Below the pieces are notes generated by a model that was not told the DNA's origin, did not search any database, and saw only the letters and a program-made list of their open reading frames with translations. A DNA stretch of 64,000 bases from Marthasterias glacialis (Eukaryota; Echinodermata; Asteroidea; Forcipulatida; Asteriidae). Shown here piece by piece: positions 53,401 to 64,000 of this stretch. The translations under genes and the position numbers were made by a program. How positions within the stretch are numbered: position 1 is the stretch's first letter; the number at the start of each line of letters is the position of its first letter. The stretch is taken from NCBI GenBank assembly GCA_911728455.2, contig OU452231.1:20872999-20936998 (forward strand). Reading direction: 5' to 3'.

Positions 53401-56400
53401 AATCGAAACTGTACTTGTACGACGAATGGTGATAAATCAATTGCATTTTGCCCACGCCAATTTCTCTTGGTGTGTGCACATAATGATTCCATACCAAGAG
53501 TGACGTAGGAACTACTCTTGTATAAACATCCCCGTGAAATTAAGTTGAACTCAAACCTTCTCAAGGGATTAAAATTATATCTTTATAAACAGTATTAAAT
53601 GTTATGATAAGAAATCGAACGTGCCATTTTTAATGTCATTAAATCCGGTTACCTCATTCGACAAAGAAAGAAAGAAAAAAGAAGAAGACCCCCCCGTATT
53701 TCCTTGGCCACTGTTTTTTATTGGCCTTATTTTCAAATTAGGGACACAATATAATAACTATACCGGTGCACATTTTCCCCGAAAAGATTTAAATTGGTGA
53801 CATTAAAGCTTGACAAAATACTTTTTTGTAGAAATATGTCATCCGATATAACTTAATTTCATTGAGAATATTGTAGTCAACCAAAGACGTCATGTATTTT
53901 ACATCTTCCCTACTTTTTGGTACACAATACGAAAGGTCAACTCATTATTATTGGACGAATTAAGTTGACCTTTTCCCATATTCAATAAGAATAAGAACAG
54001 CTAATTTCATCGACTAATAACTAGTCAACTTTTACCAGGTTGTACCCTATGTTGTCCTTTTTTATCCGACATGCACTTTGAAGCATAAACCTTATAATGA
54101 TAAAAGGATCCGAGTTCACTGCTCGTCACCTGTCACACCACCATGACGCAAAGTGCCACTTCTTGGTATACAACTGCGTAATTGGCATAAGTTTTGCAGA
54201 CACGTGCAGTCTCATGCTGCTGATAATTTTGGAAAATATTTGAAATTATCTTCATTTGCGATACGTCATGTTTGAACATAAACAGCTGGAAGTAATACTT
54301 ATAAACCCCCTGTGACACTTATTAATCATTGATGATTTGAATATAAGCTCAGACCGTGATACCACGTGTGGTGTGAAGTTCCTGCTGTTGCTATCGTCAT
54401 GTAGGTAGCAATATGGTAACAAAGCGTAGATTGAAACACATGTACATCTTCCTGTTAAATGTCATGGCCGCAAACAAGCAATACGCCTTCACAACTTTAT
54501 CTTCCGCTTTCTTTGCCAAATTTGGATAGAACAATATATCACCTGTACTGAATTTCTAAAACTGTGGACATCGGCCCTATAAGCAATCCATTTCAAATCC
54601 TATGTGGTATTGAAAATAGAGGTAGACTATTTGTTAATATTGTCCTTGGTACAAGTTAGTTTTATAGAATTATCGACAACCTTTAAAGCTTGCAGCATTA
54701 TAGTATACACGAATTTGTATTTTTTAAGCCTTTACTCTAGTACCCAGTATCTAGTATAGGCCTATTTCTAAAAGTTCTTTCATTACAAGCTGTTTTGCTT
54801 GATGATAAATGTGTCAATTGTTATTAAAAAATGAAGCAGTCGCGAGTGAAAGAACACTCCGTTGTCAACAGTGTTGCGATGTCAGGGTGTCGTTGCCATT
54901 GTCTGATGTTTGGTTGGTTACGTTTGCTTTTGGTCATAAATATAATGATCATTAGCTTAATACTAATTAAAAAAATCTTCGATAATTTGAATATTAATTG
55001 ATCATTCTTTTGTCTTTCAGTATCTGCAGCTGATCAGAATGTATCCAATTTGATCAGAGATTTGTTTGGTGAATACAACAAATTAGTTCGACCAGTCAAG
55101 AATGCGTCCATGCCAATTACCATTGACTTCCATTTCTTCTTTGCGCATGTTCTTGATATGGTAAGTTAACGAGCACAACAAGAAAGATATTGACTTGACT
55201 TCAACGAACTTTACAAAGGAATGTATTTATTGATAGATTGCTACTTTAAATCCTCTTCTCTTACGTGATGTGAATACCCTACTTCATCTGATTACCTTAA
55301 ATTGAAATAATGATAAACTTTTCAGAACAGGTATAATTTAACACTCAAAAGGATATCGGTCCGCTTTCGTGTATAATGCGTCAATTAATGAACTTATCGA
55401 AAGATTTGAAAATCTTATATTCCTCATGGAATGTATTTGTGTTTCTCCTTGTTGGTTATCTGTCTTTTCTTCATCCTTGAAAGTTTGCTCACCCTTCATA
55501 TTGGTGACCATGCTTCAAACATCTCACATATACACCTCTGAGATATACAGTGAATGCACACGTTTTCCGCTACAGCAGTTTGTATGTTATGTGTCAATAA
55601 CTATAAAGTGTAACCAGGCATGCCAACATGGAAAGTAATCATCACACTAATTGAGGGGAACACCTCAGGTGATTTCAACTCCAATTATCTCTCAAGGCAA
55701 TGTAGTTAGTTTTTTTAAAAAGTTATTTAAAGGTCAGGTGTTACGGGCAAATGACAATAAAAAAAAAAGAGATATCAATGGCTCTCCCTGAAATACCATC
55801 CAATTCATTTCAAATTGATGACAACATTTCGGTTGCGTGCATTCACCGTCACTATTTCAATTTAAGTTCTCCCTTTTCGGAGAAGCAGACTTTTCATTCA
55901 CCACGCATAACATATTTTTTTCTACAGAGAGATCAGCTATTTTTATGCAAAATATTTTGTTATGGAACCATTTTGTTTACAAGTTACGAACAATATAATA
56001 CTGAACCTATACTGATTGCAGACATGACATATTATCATTAAGGCCAATTCGTTGGCTTCGTCACATAACTGGAAACATATTATGCATTCCCCAACTAAGA
56101 TGATTCGGTTTCACGGCCGGCATAATGAAATTATGGAAGAAAAAAAAGCAAATGAAATGGAAACACCGACGAGATTTCTTTCTAAAAGTCATTAAAATAT
56201 TGTCAGCTTTCAGGGTTGGCACGGGAAAGTGTTGAGATGAAATGTAATCATGAATGATACATTGGGAACTTAACAATGGTACACATTTTTTATTCTCCCT
56301 CCGTTAGTTTATTTCTAGAAACCTTTTAGTGGACTGGGTTAAAGTGTGCAAGATGACGTTGAACTTGAGCACATGCCGTCTTTGGTTCAGGGAAATTAGC

Positions 56401-58735
56401 CCACCTTATTTTAACGGTTCAGTGATCATTCAGTTCCTAAATGCAACTGCTTGTCATCAAAATCAAATCGTAGCGAGGACGAAATTTTTAGTTTGTTCAT
56501 AATATTGTCTAGAACCCCCAGCTGGGGATAATTATTGTAGACGTCAACATAATGCTCATCCTCAACTCATCGATCACGTTGGGTTAACACAGGGTCATAG
56601 TACTGTAATTTCAAACACCTGGATCGATGGTTTTCATCCTAAACCACATCAAAGTTACTTCCCATAGGAGGTTACTAAAGGGGGGGGGGGGGAGTTATAT
56701 TGAGAAAATCAAGACTTGATATGAAGACAATCTGGACCGTCCATAAGCTATTATAGACTTTCAAGGTATCACAATGGTAATGACATTGCCAGTATCATTG
56801 AAATTGGAGCTCTGTTGCGTTGATTGAAACTCGATACGAGTTGTTCGTTCTTAATGTTTGGCTCAAGTGATGAGAGATTTCTCTTTCAGAAGAAGTGAAT
56901 GCCCTCTTCGGTCAATCTTCTCTTGGTGTCTGTCTGTTGAATTGGCTTTGTATTTTTTGGTTTAGTGTTGTCTATCTGTTCCTATCCAGAAAATTAACAC
57001 AAACAATAAAATAAAACAAAAAAATGATAATAAATGAAAATGAAAATAAAATAAAAAATAAATAAACAGGTGAAGGGCTTGTGCATGCTTAAGATACCTT
57101 CAGTCTAAAATTATTCCCATACTTAACATTCTCACCCGAGCTCGCATATACGTTTTCATGTAGACATTCATAATAACCACGGTAAAATAAATGCATCAGC
57201 ACACATTCGATAAAATGAATGTAAATTGTTCAAATGGGAAGTTAGCACACGTGATCGCCATCTCAGTTAGCATTACCTGACTCAATCATTATCTGAATTT
57301 AAATTGTAAAAGAGGCAGTTGAAAAGGTTTCTACGTTTAATGGATGTAAGCATAGACTGGGTAAGTTTATAGGAGATAAACTGCGCAGTGAAAGTGGCAG
57401 TAAAAACCTGAAATGTCAATAAACAAAAACCCCTGTCGCCAAGGGTTAATCCCCAGGACAGGCAAGTCTAGTGGAAGACGCATCATGTAAAACATGAAAT
57501 GTGCTACATTTTTTTTTATTAAATTGTATTTTTCCAACATCATTATTCGGTGCTGATAATTATCTCGTGCTGAAAGTTTGTGTCTGCAATTCAGCAATTA
57601 AAAATAAATACAAAGTATGTATATAAGCATGAACATTGGTTTTAGGAATACAGTTATAATACGAAATATAACTTAAACGGCTAAGACACATACCAATAGA
57701 AGCATGTAACGGTTTATCTGACATTACATTAAAATATTGGTCTAGGAAGGGTTTTGTATTATTCAAAAAGTAATAAGAGAGATAAAGCAAGTGTGTAAAA
57801 TGTCACCCAGTGTCTTCAAATTGTTATTTGCTTTAAGAAAATCATTTATACCGCTTTCAAAATGCACTTTTGTCTAAAAAATCTGTTGTTTTTATTTACA
57901 GAATGAAAGAGAACAGACTCTAAGTAGTTCCATATGGTTGACATTGGTAAGTAACAATAAACAACTGCTCCTCCCCTGCTGAGTCAATTCTTTGCTACGA
58001 TATAGCCTCCCCCAGACAGAAATATAAAAATGATAATCTGTACTCATGGAATCCCTTCTTCTGTCCTTGGCTAATGTACAGTTGAATTGATGCGATTTCC
58101 GAACTGCAAAGAGATATCTCACACTGCAAACATTGACGCACTCGATACTTTGTCAGTAAAATTGACAATATCATAAGGTCAGGGTTGAATATTGTCAGAT
58201 GAAAGTCACAAAGTGGCGGGAATAATGCAACATTATGGACTATTCTACTCCCAAAACGTCACAGACACTCGAAATAGTAACGACTGATAGACACATACGT
58301 AATGATGCTCTGGCACTTACACAAAAAAGTGACAACGTGTACATAAATTTAAGAATTTTTATTTAAAATTTGAGATTATTTCAGAACAGACAGAAATAGT
58401 TAACAATGCAGCTTCAACCCAAAAGTTATATTTGTTAATGATGTAGTTTGAAGTCCGTTTTCGAAACCGTGGCTTAGGCTTAGCCTCCGGCTTAAGTATA
58501 CCATATGTGTTCAAAATTACTGGCGGAGCCCAAGCTGGAGCCTAAGCCCAACCCTTGATTTCGAAAAGGCCCTGTAATAAGAGAAAAACGTGTCCAATAA
58601 CAAGCTGTCTTTTTCCTTTGAACAGGTTTGGAAAGATGATTATTTGACGTGGGATCCTGAAGACTATGGTGGGGTCTACATGTTCAAAGTCCCTTCGCAA
58701 CAAATATGGCTACCTGACATCTACTTTTATAACAA
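29419..58735 (+). CDS. Nicotinic acetylcholine receptor subunit, 5' part (signal peptide and start of ligand-binding domain); 3' part beyond window
   Basis: Coding exons are 29419-29467, 55021-55160, 57902-57946 and 58626-58735 (open at its 3' edge). All have GT-AG borders and the phases match. Exon sizes of 140, 45 and 110 bases after the signal exon are, from memory, the classic layout of nAChR genes such as CHRNA7. The joined product begins with a hydrophobic leader. It then has [12 protein letters not shown] (human receptors: YNKLVRPV or YNPLERPV), a glycosylation site NAS at the usual place, SSIWLTLVW with the loop D Trp, [12 protein letters not shown], and [10 protein letters not shown] with the loop A Tyr. 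These are ligand-gated cation channels of the cell surface that open on acetylcholine. The Cys-loop, the paired Cys of alpha subunits and the four membrane segments are not in the window, so the subunit class cannot be decided. Confidence 0.9.
31926..31951. repeat. Poly-G tract in nAChR intron 1
   Basis: GGGGTGGGGG continues into a run of about 13 G. Similar G runs occur near 10405, 27361, 56681 and 61988. They may form quadruplexes but are common in intronic DNA. Confidence 0.7.
32833..32873. repeat. 20-base unit repeated twice in tandem
   Basis: TCTATAGGAAAAACGTTTCC occurs twice head to tail without differences. The perfect match suggests a recent duplication or slippage event. Confidence 0.95.
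33431..33514 (+). other. Candidate in-phase cassette exon of the nAChR gene
   Basis: A pyrimidine-rich acceptor (CTTTTTCTAG) and a donor GGG|GTATGT bound 84 bases, a multiple of three. The GC content is clearly above the surroundings. Read after exon 1a (phase 1) it stays open and would insert 28 polar residues ([15 protein letters not shown] through ISKSR) between the signal peptide and the first residue of the ligand-binding domain. Both borders are phase 1, so inclusion or skipping keeps the downstream frame. No other nAChR is known to me with such an insert, so this is only a candidate. Confidence 0.25.
40260..40481 (-). other. Cysteine-rich exon-like open stretch, antisense in nAChR intron 1
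   Basis: On the minus strand an acceptor-like CTCTAG at 40487-40482 and a donor-like CCAG|GTTGTA at 40260 bound 222 bases, open throughout. The peptide has Cys spaced as in a secreted domain ([30 protein letters not shown]) and an NVT glycosylation site. Base composition is GC-richer than its surroundings. It may be an exon of an unknown minus-strand gene or a pseudogene remnant. I found no clear partner exons and recognise no family. Confidence 0.3.
40568..40634 (+). other. Alternative nAChR first exon (1b) with a second signal peptide
   Basis: ATG at 40568 is in a good context (GCCGCCATGA). The 22 codons begin [10 protein letters not shown] and continue with a strongly hydrophobic LCLQLVLLF before YVDQ, then end CAAG|GTTCGT in phase 1, exactly like exon 1a. 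Splicing to 55021 would give Val-Ser-Ala-Ala as with exon 1a. Its position 11 kb downstream of exon 1a, within the same intron, suggests a second promoter for the same receptor. The alternative is the first exon of another gene nested here, or chance. Confidence 0.5.
41621..41641. repeat. (GA)n microsatellite
   Basis: Ten GA units in a row within nAChR intron 1. Confidence 0.9.
43811..43920. repeat. Imperfect tandem repeat with AACATTTCAGGAATAATG units
   Basis: Three related units of roughly 35-50 bases each end in TTTCAGGAATAATG, TATCAGGAATAATG or TTTCACGAATAATG. Two are preceded by ATTAAATCTATA and ACTCAACA. Confidence 0.8.
44790..45212 (+). mobile_element. tRNA-Leu-like SINE
   Basis: The 5' head looks like a leucine tRNA gene: CTTGGCCGAGTGAATAAGA (A box region), GGACTCAAGCTCTGG (anticodon arm) and GGGTTCGAGTCCC (B box). 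The body has ACACTTAACCACTATTGC, GATGGGACTTAAAGCC and AACCCAGTGCACTTGTCG, a type of tail I associate with tRNA-derived SINEs of marine invertebrates. It ends in GCGCTAAATAAGAACTTTGTA and a TTATTG/TTATTA repeat, the usual SINE tail. SINEs are copied by proteins of partner LINEs and encode nothing themselves. This copy lies in nAChR intron 1 on the gene's strand. Confidence 0.85.
46308..46321. repeat. GC-rich hairpin GGGGTC-CA-GACCCC
   Basis: A six-base-pair perfect stem with a two-base centre, flanked by GGGAG and TGGAACCACCC. It may be part of a decayed interspersed repeat extending over about 46080-46330. Confidence 0.5.
46397..46450. repeat. Tandem repeat, about 27-base unit, two copies
   Basis: Each copy ends in ATTTTAGTTTCGAT and begins with TTTTTACGGA or TTTTTATGGA. 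Confidence 0.85.
46450..46970. other. GC-rich island with open frames on both strands, unknown
   Basis: About 500 bases noticeably GC-richer than their surroundings. Frames of 71-86 codons are open on both strands (46457-46714 plus, 46450-46710 minus). No family is recognised, and the coexistence of open frames on both strands points to composition rather than coding. A decayed repeat or a regulatory island are both possible. Confidence 0.25.
48675..48760 (+). repeat. tRNA-like remnant, possible SINE head
   Basis: An A-box-like CGTAGTCAGAGTGCTGGAC and a B-box-like GGGGTTCAACCC are spaced about as in a tRNA gene. The cloverleaf is not complete, so this is probably a decayed tRNA-derived SINE head, not a working tRNA. 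Confidence 0.35.
55021..55160 (+). other. nAChR exon 2 (140 bases)
   Basis: Encodes, after the shared Val codon, [17 protein letters not shown] and then the NAS glycosylation site and [15 protein letters not shown]. This is the N-terminal helix and first strand of the ligand-binding domain. It ends ATG|GTAAGT in phase 0. A second glycosylation sequon (NVS) precedes the helix. Confidence 0.9.
57001..57068. repeat. A-rich (AAAATR)n simple repeat
   Basis: Units of AATAAA, AAAATG and AATAAAT form a low-complexity tract within nAChR intron 2. Confidence 0.8.
57902..57946 (+). other. nAChR exon 3 (45 bases)
   Basis: Encodes [15 protein letters not shown] with the loop D Trp of the complementary binding face. 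The 45-base size and position are hallmarks of nAChR genes. Acceptor TTTATTTACAG, donor GTAAGT. Confidence 0.92.
58458..58567. mobile_element. Short inverted-repeat element, about 110 bp (MITE-like)
   Basis: The element starts TTTTCGAAA and ends TTTCGAAAA, a perfect nine-base inverted terminal match. Inside each end GGCTTAGGCT on the left is matched by AGCCTAAGCCC on the right. It lies 58 bases before nAChR exon 4, close to the acceptor of intron 3. The class and any target duplication are unclear. Confidence 0.6.
58626..58735 (+). other. nAChR exon 4 (110 bases)
   Basis: Encodes [17 protein letters not shown] and [17 protein letters not shown], with the WxPDxxxYN motif of loop A. It ends AACAA|GTGAG in phase 2. 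The next family exon (toward the Cys-loop) is not recognisable before 64000. Confidence 0.93.
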
Positions 58736-58784
58736 GTGAGAAACCATCATTTTTTTTTTTTTTTACAATGGTTCTTTTCAGATT

Positions 58785-58830
58785 TAATTCACTATTTTTT
58801 ATTCACTGTTTTATTCACTATTTTATTCTA
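58785..58830. repeat. Tandem repeat, unit TTTTATTCACTAT, three copies
   Basis: ATTCACTATTTTTT, ATTCACTGTTTT and ATTCACTATTTT follow one another just after nAChR exon 4. Confidence 0.8.
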
Positions 58831-61800
58831 AAATAAATAGTCACAAAACAACAGCAAATGTCCTAGCAAATGTCAAATGACTATGTAGAATATAATTTCG
58901 ACCGTCATGAACAAAAGGTCTAATATTGTTTACTTGTCACTTGTCAATATTTATCTACCTCCCCCGAGATCGCAAGCAATTTTCAACCATGTGTTTACTT
59001 CATCAATTAATGCCAACGAAGTTTATGGTGTTGATTAGTTATTCCCGTGGAGTCTGTGAGGTTAATCACTTTCATCTGGAATATTTTTTCTTCAAGTGCA
59101 AATAAGTGGATTATTTTAAGTCATAAAGTACATCCACATGGTCTAAGCTGAAATTGATATGGCTGATATCATTTCAAAATCTTATCGTTATGGCAACGAG
59201 TAAAACCAATGTGGTATGCTGTTGACTTCTTGTACTTTGAACAGCCACATTCGTCTACTCAGAGAACTCCTCCTACTGTAACAACGGTTATTAACGAATA
59301 ATCCAGGCTGTGGTTGCAATCGTTTCATATATTTTCTATACATATTGAACTGTCAAGTTTAAAAGAGATACCAAGAAACAAACAACTAAGAAAACTCCAT
59401 CAATCAACTCGCTTTCTTAGAAAAAGGCTCGTTGCTGAGAGTCCTTTATGATCACATTGAACGCTTATGGTCGACAGTATCCACTGAAAATGTAGCTATT
59501 CCGTGATACATGAGAGTGCGCATGTGCAAAGTGGAAAAGCTTTGCGTCCGTAATCACCTTTGTTTCACTAACGGAAAGAGCAGATACTCAATTGGGTCTT
59601 GTACTTTTAAGAGTATTATCTGCCCGGATTACTGCCTCTGTGGTGTAACCAAGATACAGTAATTCGTTCCTATTTGCATAGCAAAGTAAGGACATAAATT
59701 ATTCATAGTTGTTTTGTTGTGAAACCAACACCAAGAATTACCATATTTATTATGTACAATCCTGTCATGATAGTCATGATCAAGTAAATGTCATTTTGAG
59801 TGTAGCCTTAGTTCAATTGCCCGACAATTCCATACACAAAGAGGCAACCATATGCAACACTTTCCAGGCTATCCGTACGTTTCATGAAAACTATACATGA
59901 CAAATCTTAAGACAACCAGATGTCAATCATTATTTGTTATCAATAGTTGTCAAGTTTCTAATCCTTGACATTTATCAAAAAACAAAAACAAAAACACAAT
60001 TTGTGTTCCTTAATCAAGCAGAAGATAAACTCTAGATTCTCACAAGGTCAATGAACTTGACAAGTGCTGTCAAAACAAGTCCTGCCATCTTGAGAGATCG
60101 AATACTAACGATTTTCCGTGCATGGACAAAACTCTCCTACCCAACTTACAATTCAGGTAAACAGTTTTATATAAATAATTTGTAAATGCCTTTCAACTTG
60201 ATTATCAATTGATATGTACAAAGTATGCTTAGCGTATTCCATGGCCGCTTTGTTTCAAGTAGTGATTCAAACGAGCAGTTCTGTCGAGATTTCACTGAAG
60301 CACCCCAAATTGAAATGTTGAAAGAACATTAAAACTCCCTATTCGCTTCCAGCAGCTGTTAGAGTTCTGTCCGTCTTGTGGGGAAACATTGGCATGCCCA
60401 AGTGGTTGTTATAGAAAAGCTCTGCGGCCCGAGGACCTCAATTCAGTGTTTTGTCTGATTTCGCTCTTATTTAGAAACAAAAAGTAACATCTTTACTCAA
60501 AACCTTTTTTATTTCCTTTCAAAGGAAAATGCAGGAATGTTGGCGGTTGGGAAGAGGTTGAGTCCACCGCCATAAAAAGAATTAGTGTAACTATTTTGAA
60601 ACAAACTATAAGCAATAACAGTAAGCAATAATTCTTCTTGTCTGTTCAAGCGAAAAAAAAGGACAAGACCATTAAACTCTTAGACATGCCGTTTTCACAT
60701 TAATATACCCCCAACTTGCCGGACAGCGAAGCAGCTGCTGCCGTAGGCAAATGCTGTATATCACGTGTTATACTACCCACTGGGTGTGTTTGAAGCGTCA
60801 CTATTTATACGCCTCAGAAGATCATGAGAACTTGCATAAAATGGTATAAGTTCATTGATGACGGTAAAATGAGCACCCTTCTTTCTTCAATTGACTGATG
60901 TTTCCCTTCAATGGCGTCTTGCTTGAGGTGATCACCAGACTGGAAACAGTTGAGGTGTTGGATATAATTGAGTTGATGCTTGACTTACTAAGTTCCTGTA
61001 TCACTCTCGCTACAGGAGTTATATTGAAATGACCACCAACAGTGTTTACCTCCAAAAATATGGCACAGTCATATTTTGTACTCGCATGCAAGTCCACAAT
61101 GTTTTATTTTCTTCGTATGGTTAAAACAGACAGACCATTACTGTCCTCAAACCAAGCGTCTTTGGATATTACTCCAGCTGAAGATCCAGCTTAAGCTGAA
61201 GCCAAGTCCGGTGATTTAGACTTGACATTAATCTGAATGCAAAATAATCAGACCCTTCCATGGTGAGCAGAACGTTATGAATAAATGCGTAGGCTGTACC
61301 TAAAAACTCGGTCAGGTTATATTTCAATATAATTATAATTCATTCAAATAAGTACTCAGTTGATTCACTGATGGCATGCCGAATAATCAACCTCTTTCTC
61401 GTGCAAAGATTTGTTGAGTTTTGTTACATTTTCAAGTGGTACGTGAGTTTAACGAAACGTAAGGGAGTGTATAAAATGAGGTTGTGCTTGCAAGTGGCAC
61501 ATGATTCCTGTGTAAATTCAGATGGACGTTAATGCATCCAATTACTATTGTTAGTTTTATTAAAAAGGAGAAATGTAAATGTTGGTGGTACTTTTATTAT
61601 GTTTCGACCTATTTTAAGGAGCTTTAAAAGCGATAATGAAATCTGACATTCTTTAAAATCTACCGTCTTAAAATTTAGTACACTATTTACCCTAAAATTG
61701 AAACGTCACAAAAGAAGTAAGGATGCGAAGATTAATGTTTGGATAAAAAAAACCGAGTCAACAATTACCAGGGACTTTAAATTACTGAATTACCAGGGAC

Positions 61801-62843
61801 AAAATTAATTTGTTACCCCGGTATTTTCCTTTTAACATGTTTCATTTGTAAATTCAGGCTGTGTTCCTATTAAGTTAGTCTTCGCATAATTTTTTTAAGA
61901 GATGAAATGGGATTAACCGTAATATTTGTATAATATACACATTTATCTTCAAATTATGTACATTTGTGCAATTCTTCGATCTCATTTGGGGGCGGGGGGG
62001 GGATGTTATGGTTCTGAGCTGGTTACGCTACTGACAGTGTGTAAATTTGGAATACTTGCAATCATGGTCGCACATGAGTCGTACCTTACTTTGAAAAAAT
62101 GTGAACAAATTCAAGTAAATCTCCATAAGATTTGTTTAGTTTTTGTTGCTTTCAACATAGACACACTAATAGCAAAGTCAATGGTTGTATTTTCCTGGAG
62201 ACAAACTATTTGAATTGATAATTTCTAGTTAATATCTTGTTGTTAAAAAGAACACGGCCTTTATTCTGCTTAAGCGTGGTTGAGATAAGGTGAACATTTT
62301 AAAAGCTACAGTATTTGTTTAATGTGTAACTGTTTTGTATATATAGAGAGAGGTACGGTAGCACTCGAGCTTGGCAACGTGACTAATGGATATTGATTTA
62401 TAGTCATGTATTAGCACGTGACTGGTGTCTACAATAGTACATTGCTCACATGAATGTTAAGTGAAGAAACTGTCTTAAGATGAAGACCCTTCCTATGTGA
62501 TTTTAGCGAAAGTTGAATTGATTTACTGAATTATTTGCCCTGTACAGTTTGTGTACAATGGCTTAATTAGAATATCCCAAATGGTTTTGGATTTTTTTTA
62601 ATACTAACACTCAAGGCTTGAATGATTTTGCAACTAGAAGTTCACTCAACTCGACTACCTTTAAATCTTAAATGCACAAACTAAATCCAGAGATGGACAT
62701 TTTAAACAACATTGCAGTCACATTTCAAATAGTTTGTTTATAGCTTTCCAAGACGAGAGTAACGTTGAGAAAGACTTTTAGAGAAGTTAGATCTCCTCGA
62801 CTTTAAATCAGACTTTTTGTCAGAAATGTGTACTTGTGTTTTT

Positions 62844-62912
62844 ACCCGTGTGAAATTTCGGGCAAATCAACTCCTCTGCCCCTCTTAACCAAGGAGTCCC
62901 CACACGCCTATG
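62844..62912. repeat. Dispersed repeat B, copy 2
   Basis: CGGGCAAATCAACTCCTCTG and GAGTCCCCACACGCC match the copy at 16727-16794 in the same orientation. Confidence 0.75.
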
Positions 62913-63265
62913 ATTATAACTAATTTACTTTGCTGAAGAAACAGTAAATATTCCCAATTACACATTGACTTCCAACGGTATGACACACAGACAGGAACTA
63001 GGCCAACGTTCGAAATGCACGTGGCATCTAATATTAACTTACTAGTCTCCCTTCAAGCCATTTAATCATATAAAGCTGCCATAATCTTTTATCTCCAGAT
63101 CTATACTAATAGTGACTAACCCCCATAGGCCGACTTATATATACGGATCAAGGAAACAACTATAGGACTAATCTTCTATTACAGGATTAACGTCTCATCC
63201 AGTTAAGAAAAAAGCAGTGGTGAAAATAATACTCAGTTGTTAGTATCGATACTGGCTCATAAACA

Positions 63266-63291
63266 AAACTCGACATTCTTATGTCGAGTTT
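63266..63291. repeat. Perfect 11-bp hairpin with TCTT loop
   Basis: AAACTCGACAT and ATGTCGAGTTT are exact inverted copies separated by TCTT. No gene is adjacent. Confidence 0.9.
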
Positions 63292-64000
63292 AATTGGTCG
63301 CCTGGAATTGACTTGAAGGAATCGAACTAGCAATTAAAATGCTTCACAGCGTACCGGTATTAACTTGACTTGCAACATGCTGGGCATGACATCTGTCATT
63401 TCATTCGTCTATTATCTCGATTTATATGCTTTGATGTCTTTATATGTTTAATGTTTGTGTCAACGGCACATGCTCTCCTGGTATTTAACCAACTCTAGAT
63501 AGCACAAAAATTGAATGACACAAATGCAAAAACACGAACTGGCCTTTAAATAAAACCGGAAAATTTGGAAACTTTTCAGCGCCTGATTTTCATATTGATA
63601 GCATTGTCACTAAATACCCTTGTCCTCGATCTACTGTCTCTAAAAATAATAACAAAAAGACGTTTTAATTAAACAAAAATATGTGAGTGCTAAGTAGGCA
63701 ATCAATGGCGACGATACACTTGCCGACGAGTTGTAGACCGAAATTGAAACAACATCGATGGGTTAATGAGAAGAATTGCACCAGCCTGGGAGTTACATGC
63801 ATTTAATTCACCTGTCCAATGATTTGCATCTATGCAATCGATCATGCATTGGCAGAGAACATTCGATGAATAATAATGAGCAATCATATACTTTTATAAA
63901 TAACTTAATCTATCAACTGAAGACATGTGACATTGGTCAATGCTAGGGTCCGTGACTCAGTATGTACTACGGCTGGTTTTCAGTAGACACATCACAAGAA

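Larger units (their letters stand above)
29468..55020 (+). other. nAChR intron 1 (about 25.5 kb)
   Basis: Donor GTGAGT at 29468, acceptor TTTTGTCTTTCAG ending at 55020. It contains an alternative signal-peptide exon (40568-40634), a candidate cassette exon (33431-33514), a SINE (44790-45212), several small tandem repeats, and an antisense cysteine-rich open stretch (40260-40481). The rest is AT-rich DNA without recognisable genes. Confidence 0.75.
58736..64000. other. nAChR intron 4 or downstream intronic DNA; no exon recognised
   Basis: I looked for the Cys-loop signature (C-x-I-D-V-x2-F-P-F-D type) and for the hydrophobic M1-M3 segments on the plus strand and found none. The region is AT-rich with one copy of dispersed repeat B, a perfect hairpin at 63266-63291 and short duplications such as AATTACCAGGGAC near 61764 and 61788. 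Confidence 0.5.

Noticed and set aside
1-64000. CRISPR arrays, bacterial operons, intact retrotransposon or viral genes
   Set aside because: No spaced repeats, no ribosome-binding-site driven gene strings, and no reverse transcriptase, integrase or transposase motifs were seen on either strand.

Overview
This window is eukaryotic nuclear DNA from an animal. Its genes are split by GT-AG introns, intergenic and intronic DNA is AT-rich with many simple repeats, and the recognisable proteins are metazoan: an RNF145-type ER membrane E3 ubiquitin ligase, a monothiol multidomain glutaredoxin (GLRX3/PICOT) and a nicotinic acetylcholine receptor (nAChR) subunit. A tRNA-Leu-like SINE, frequent TAGGCCTA and TACATGTA words and compact invertebrate-style introns suggest a marine invertebrate deuterostome. 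An echinoderm is my best guess, but this is an inference without any database search.

Layout. 1-2540: no convincing gene, only short broken open stretches. 2541-4998 (+): complete two-exon RNF145-like gene, 603 residues. 4999-9514: its 3' flank and intergenic DNA rich in TACATGTA. 9515-13942 (-): complete eight-exon GLRX3 gene, 343 residues, convergent with RNF145. 13943-29418: about 15 kb with no recognisable protein gene, but with a CRE-plus-TATA promoter-like cluster near 17956-18006 and an inverted-repeat element at 24831-25437. 29419-58735 and beyond (+): the 5' part of an nAChR subunit gene. It has a signal-peptide exon, a very long first intron (about 25.5 kb), and three exons of 140, 45 and 110 bases covering the start of the ligand-binding domain. 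The rest of the gene is not recognisable before 64000 and probably lies downstream.

The most interesting items are these. (a) A second signal-peptide exon at 40568-40634 lies inside the long nAChR intron and has the same splice phase as the first. (b) An in-phase 84-base exon-like block lies at 33431-33514. (c) The first exons of the two GLRX3 glutaredoxin domains are about 95% identical in DNA while their partner exons have drifted at silent sites, which looks like exon-scale gene conversion. (d) A cysteine-rich exon-like open stretch lies antisense at 40260-40481. No bacterial-type system, CRISPR array, intact transposon or viral gene was seen. The three genes have no obvious shared pathway; their proximity is simply a piece of chromosome.
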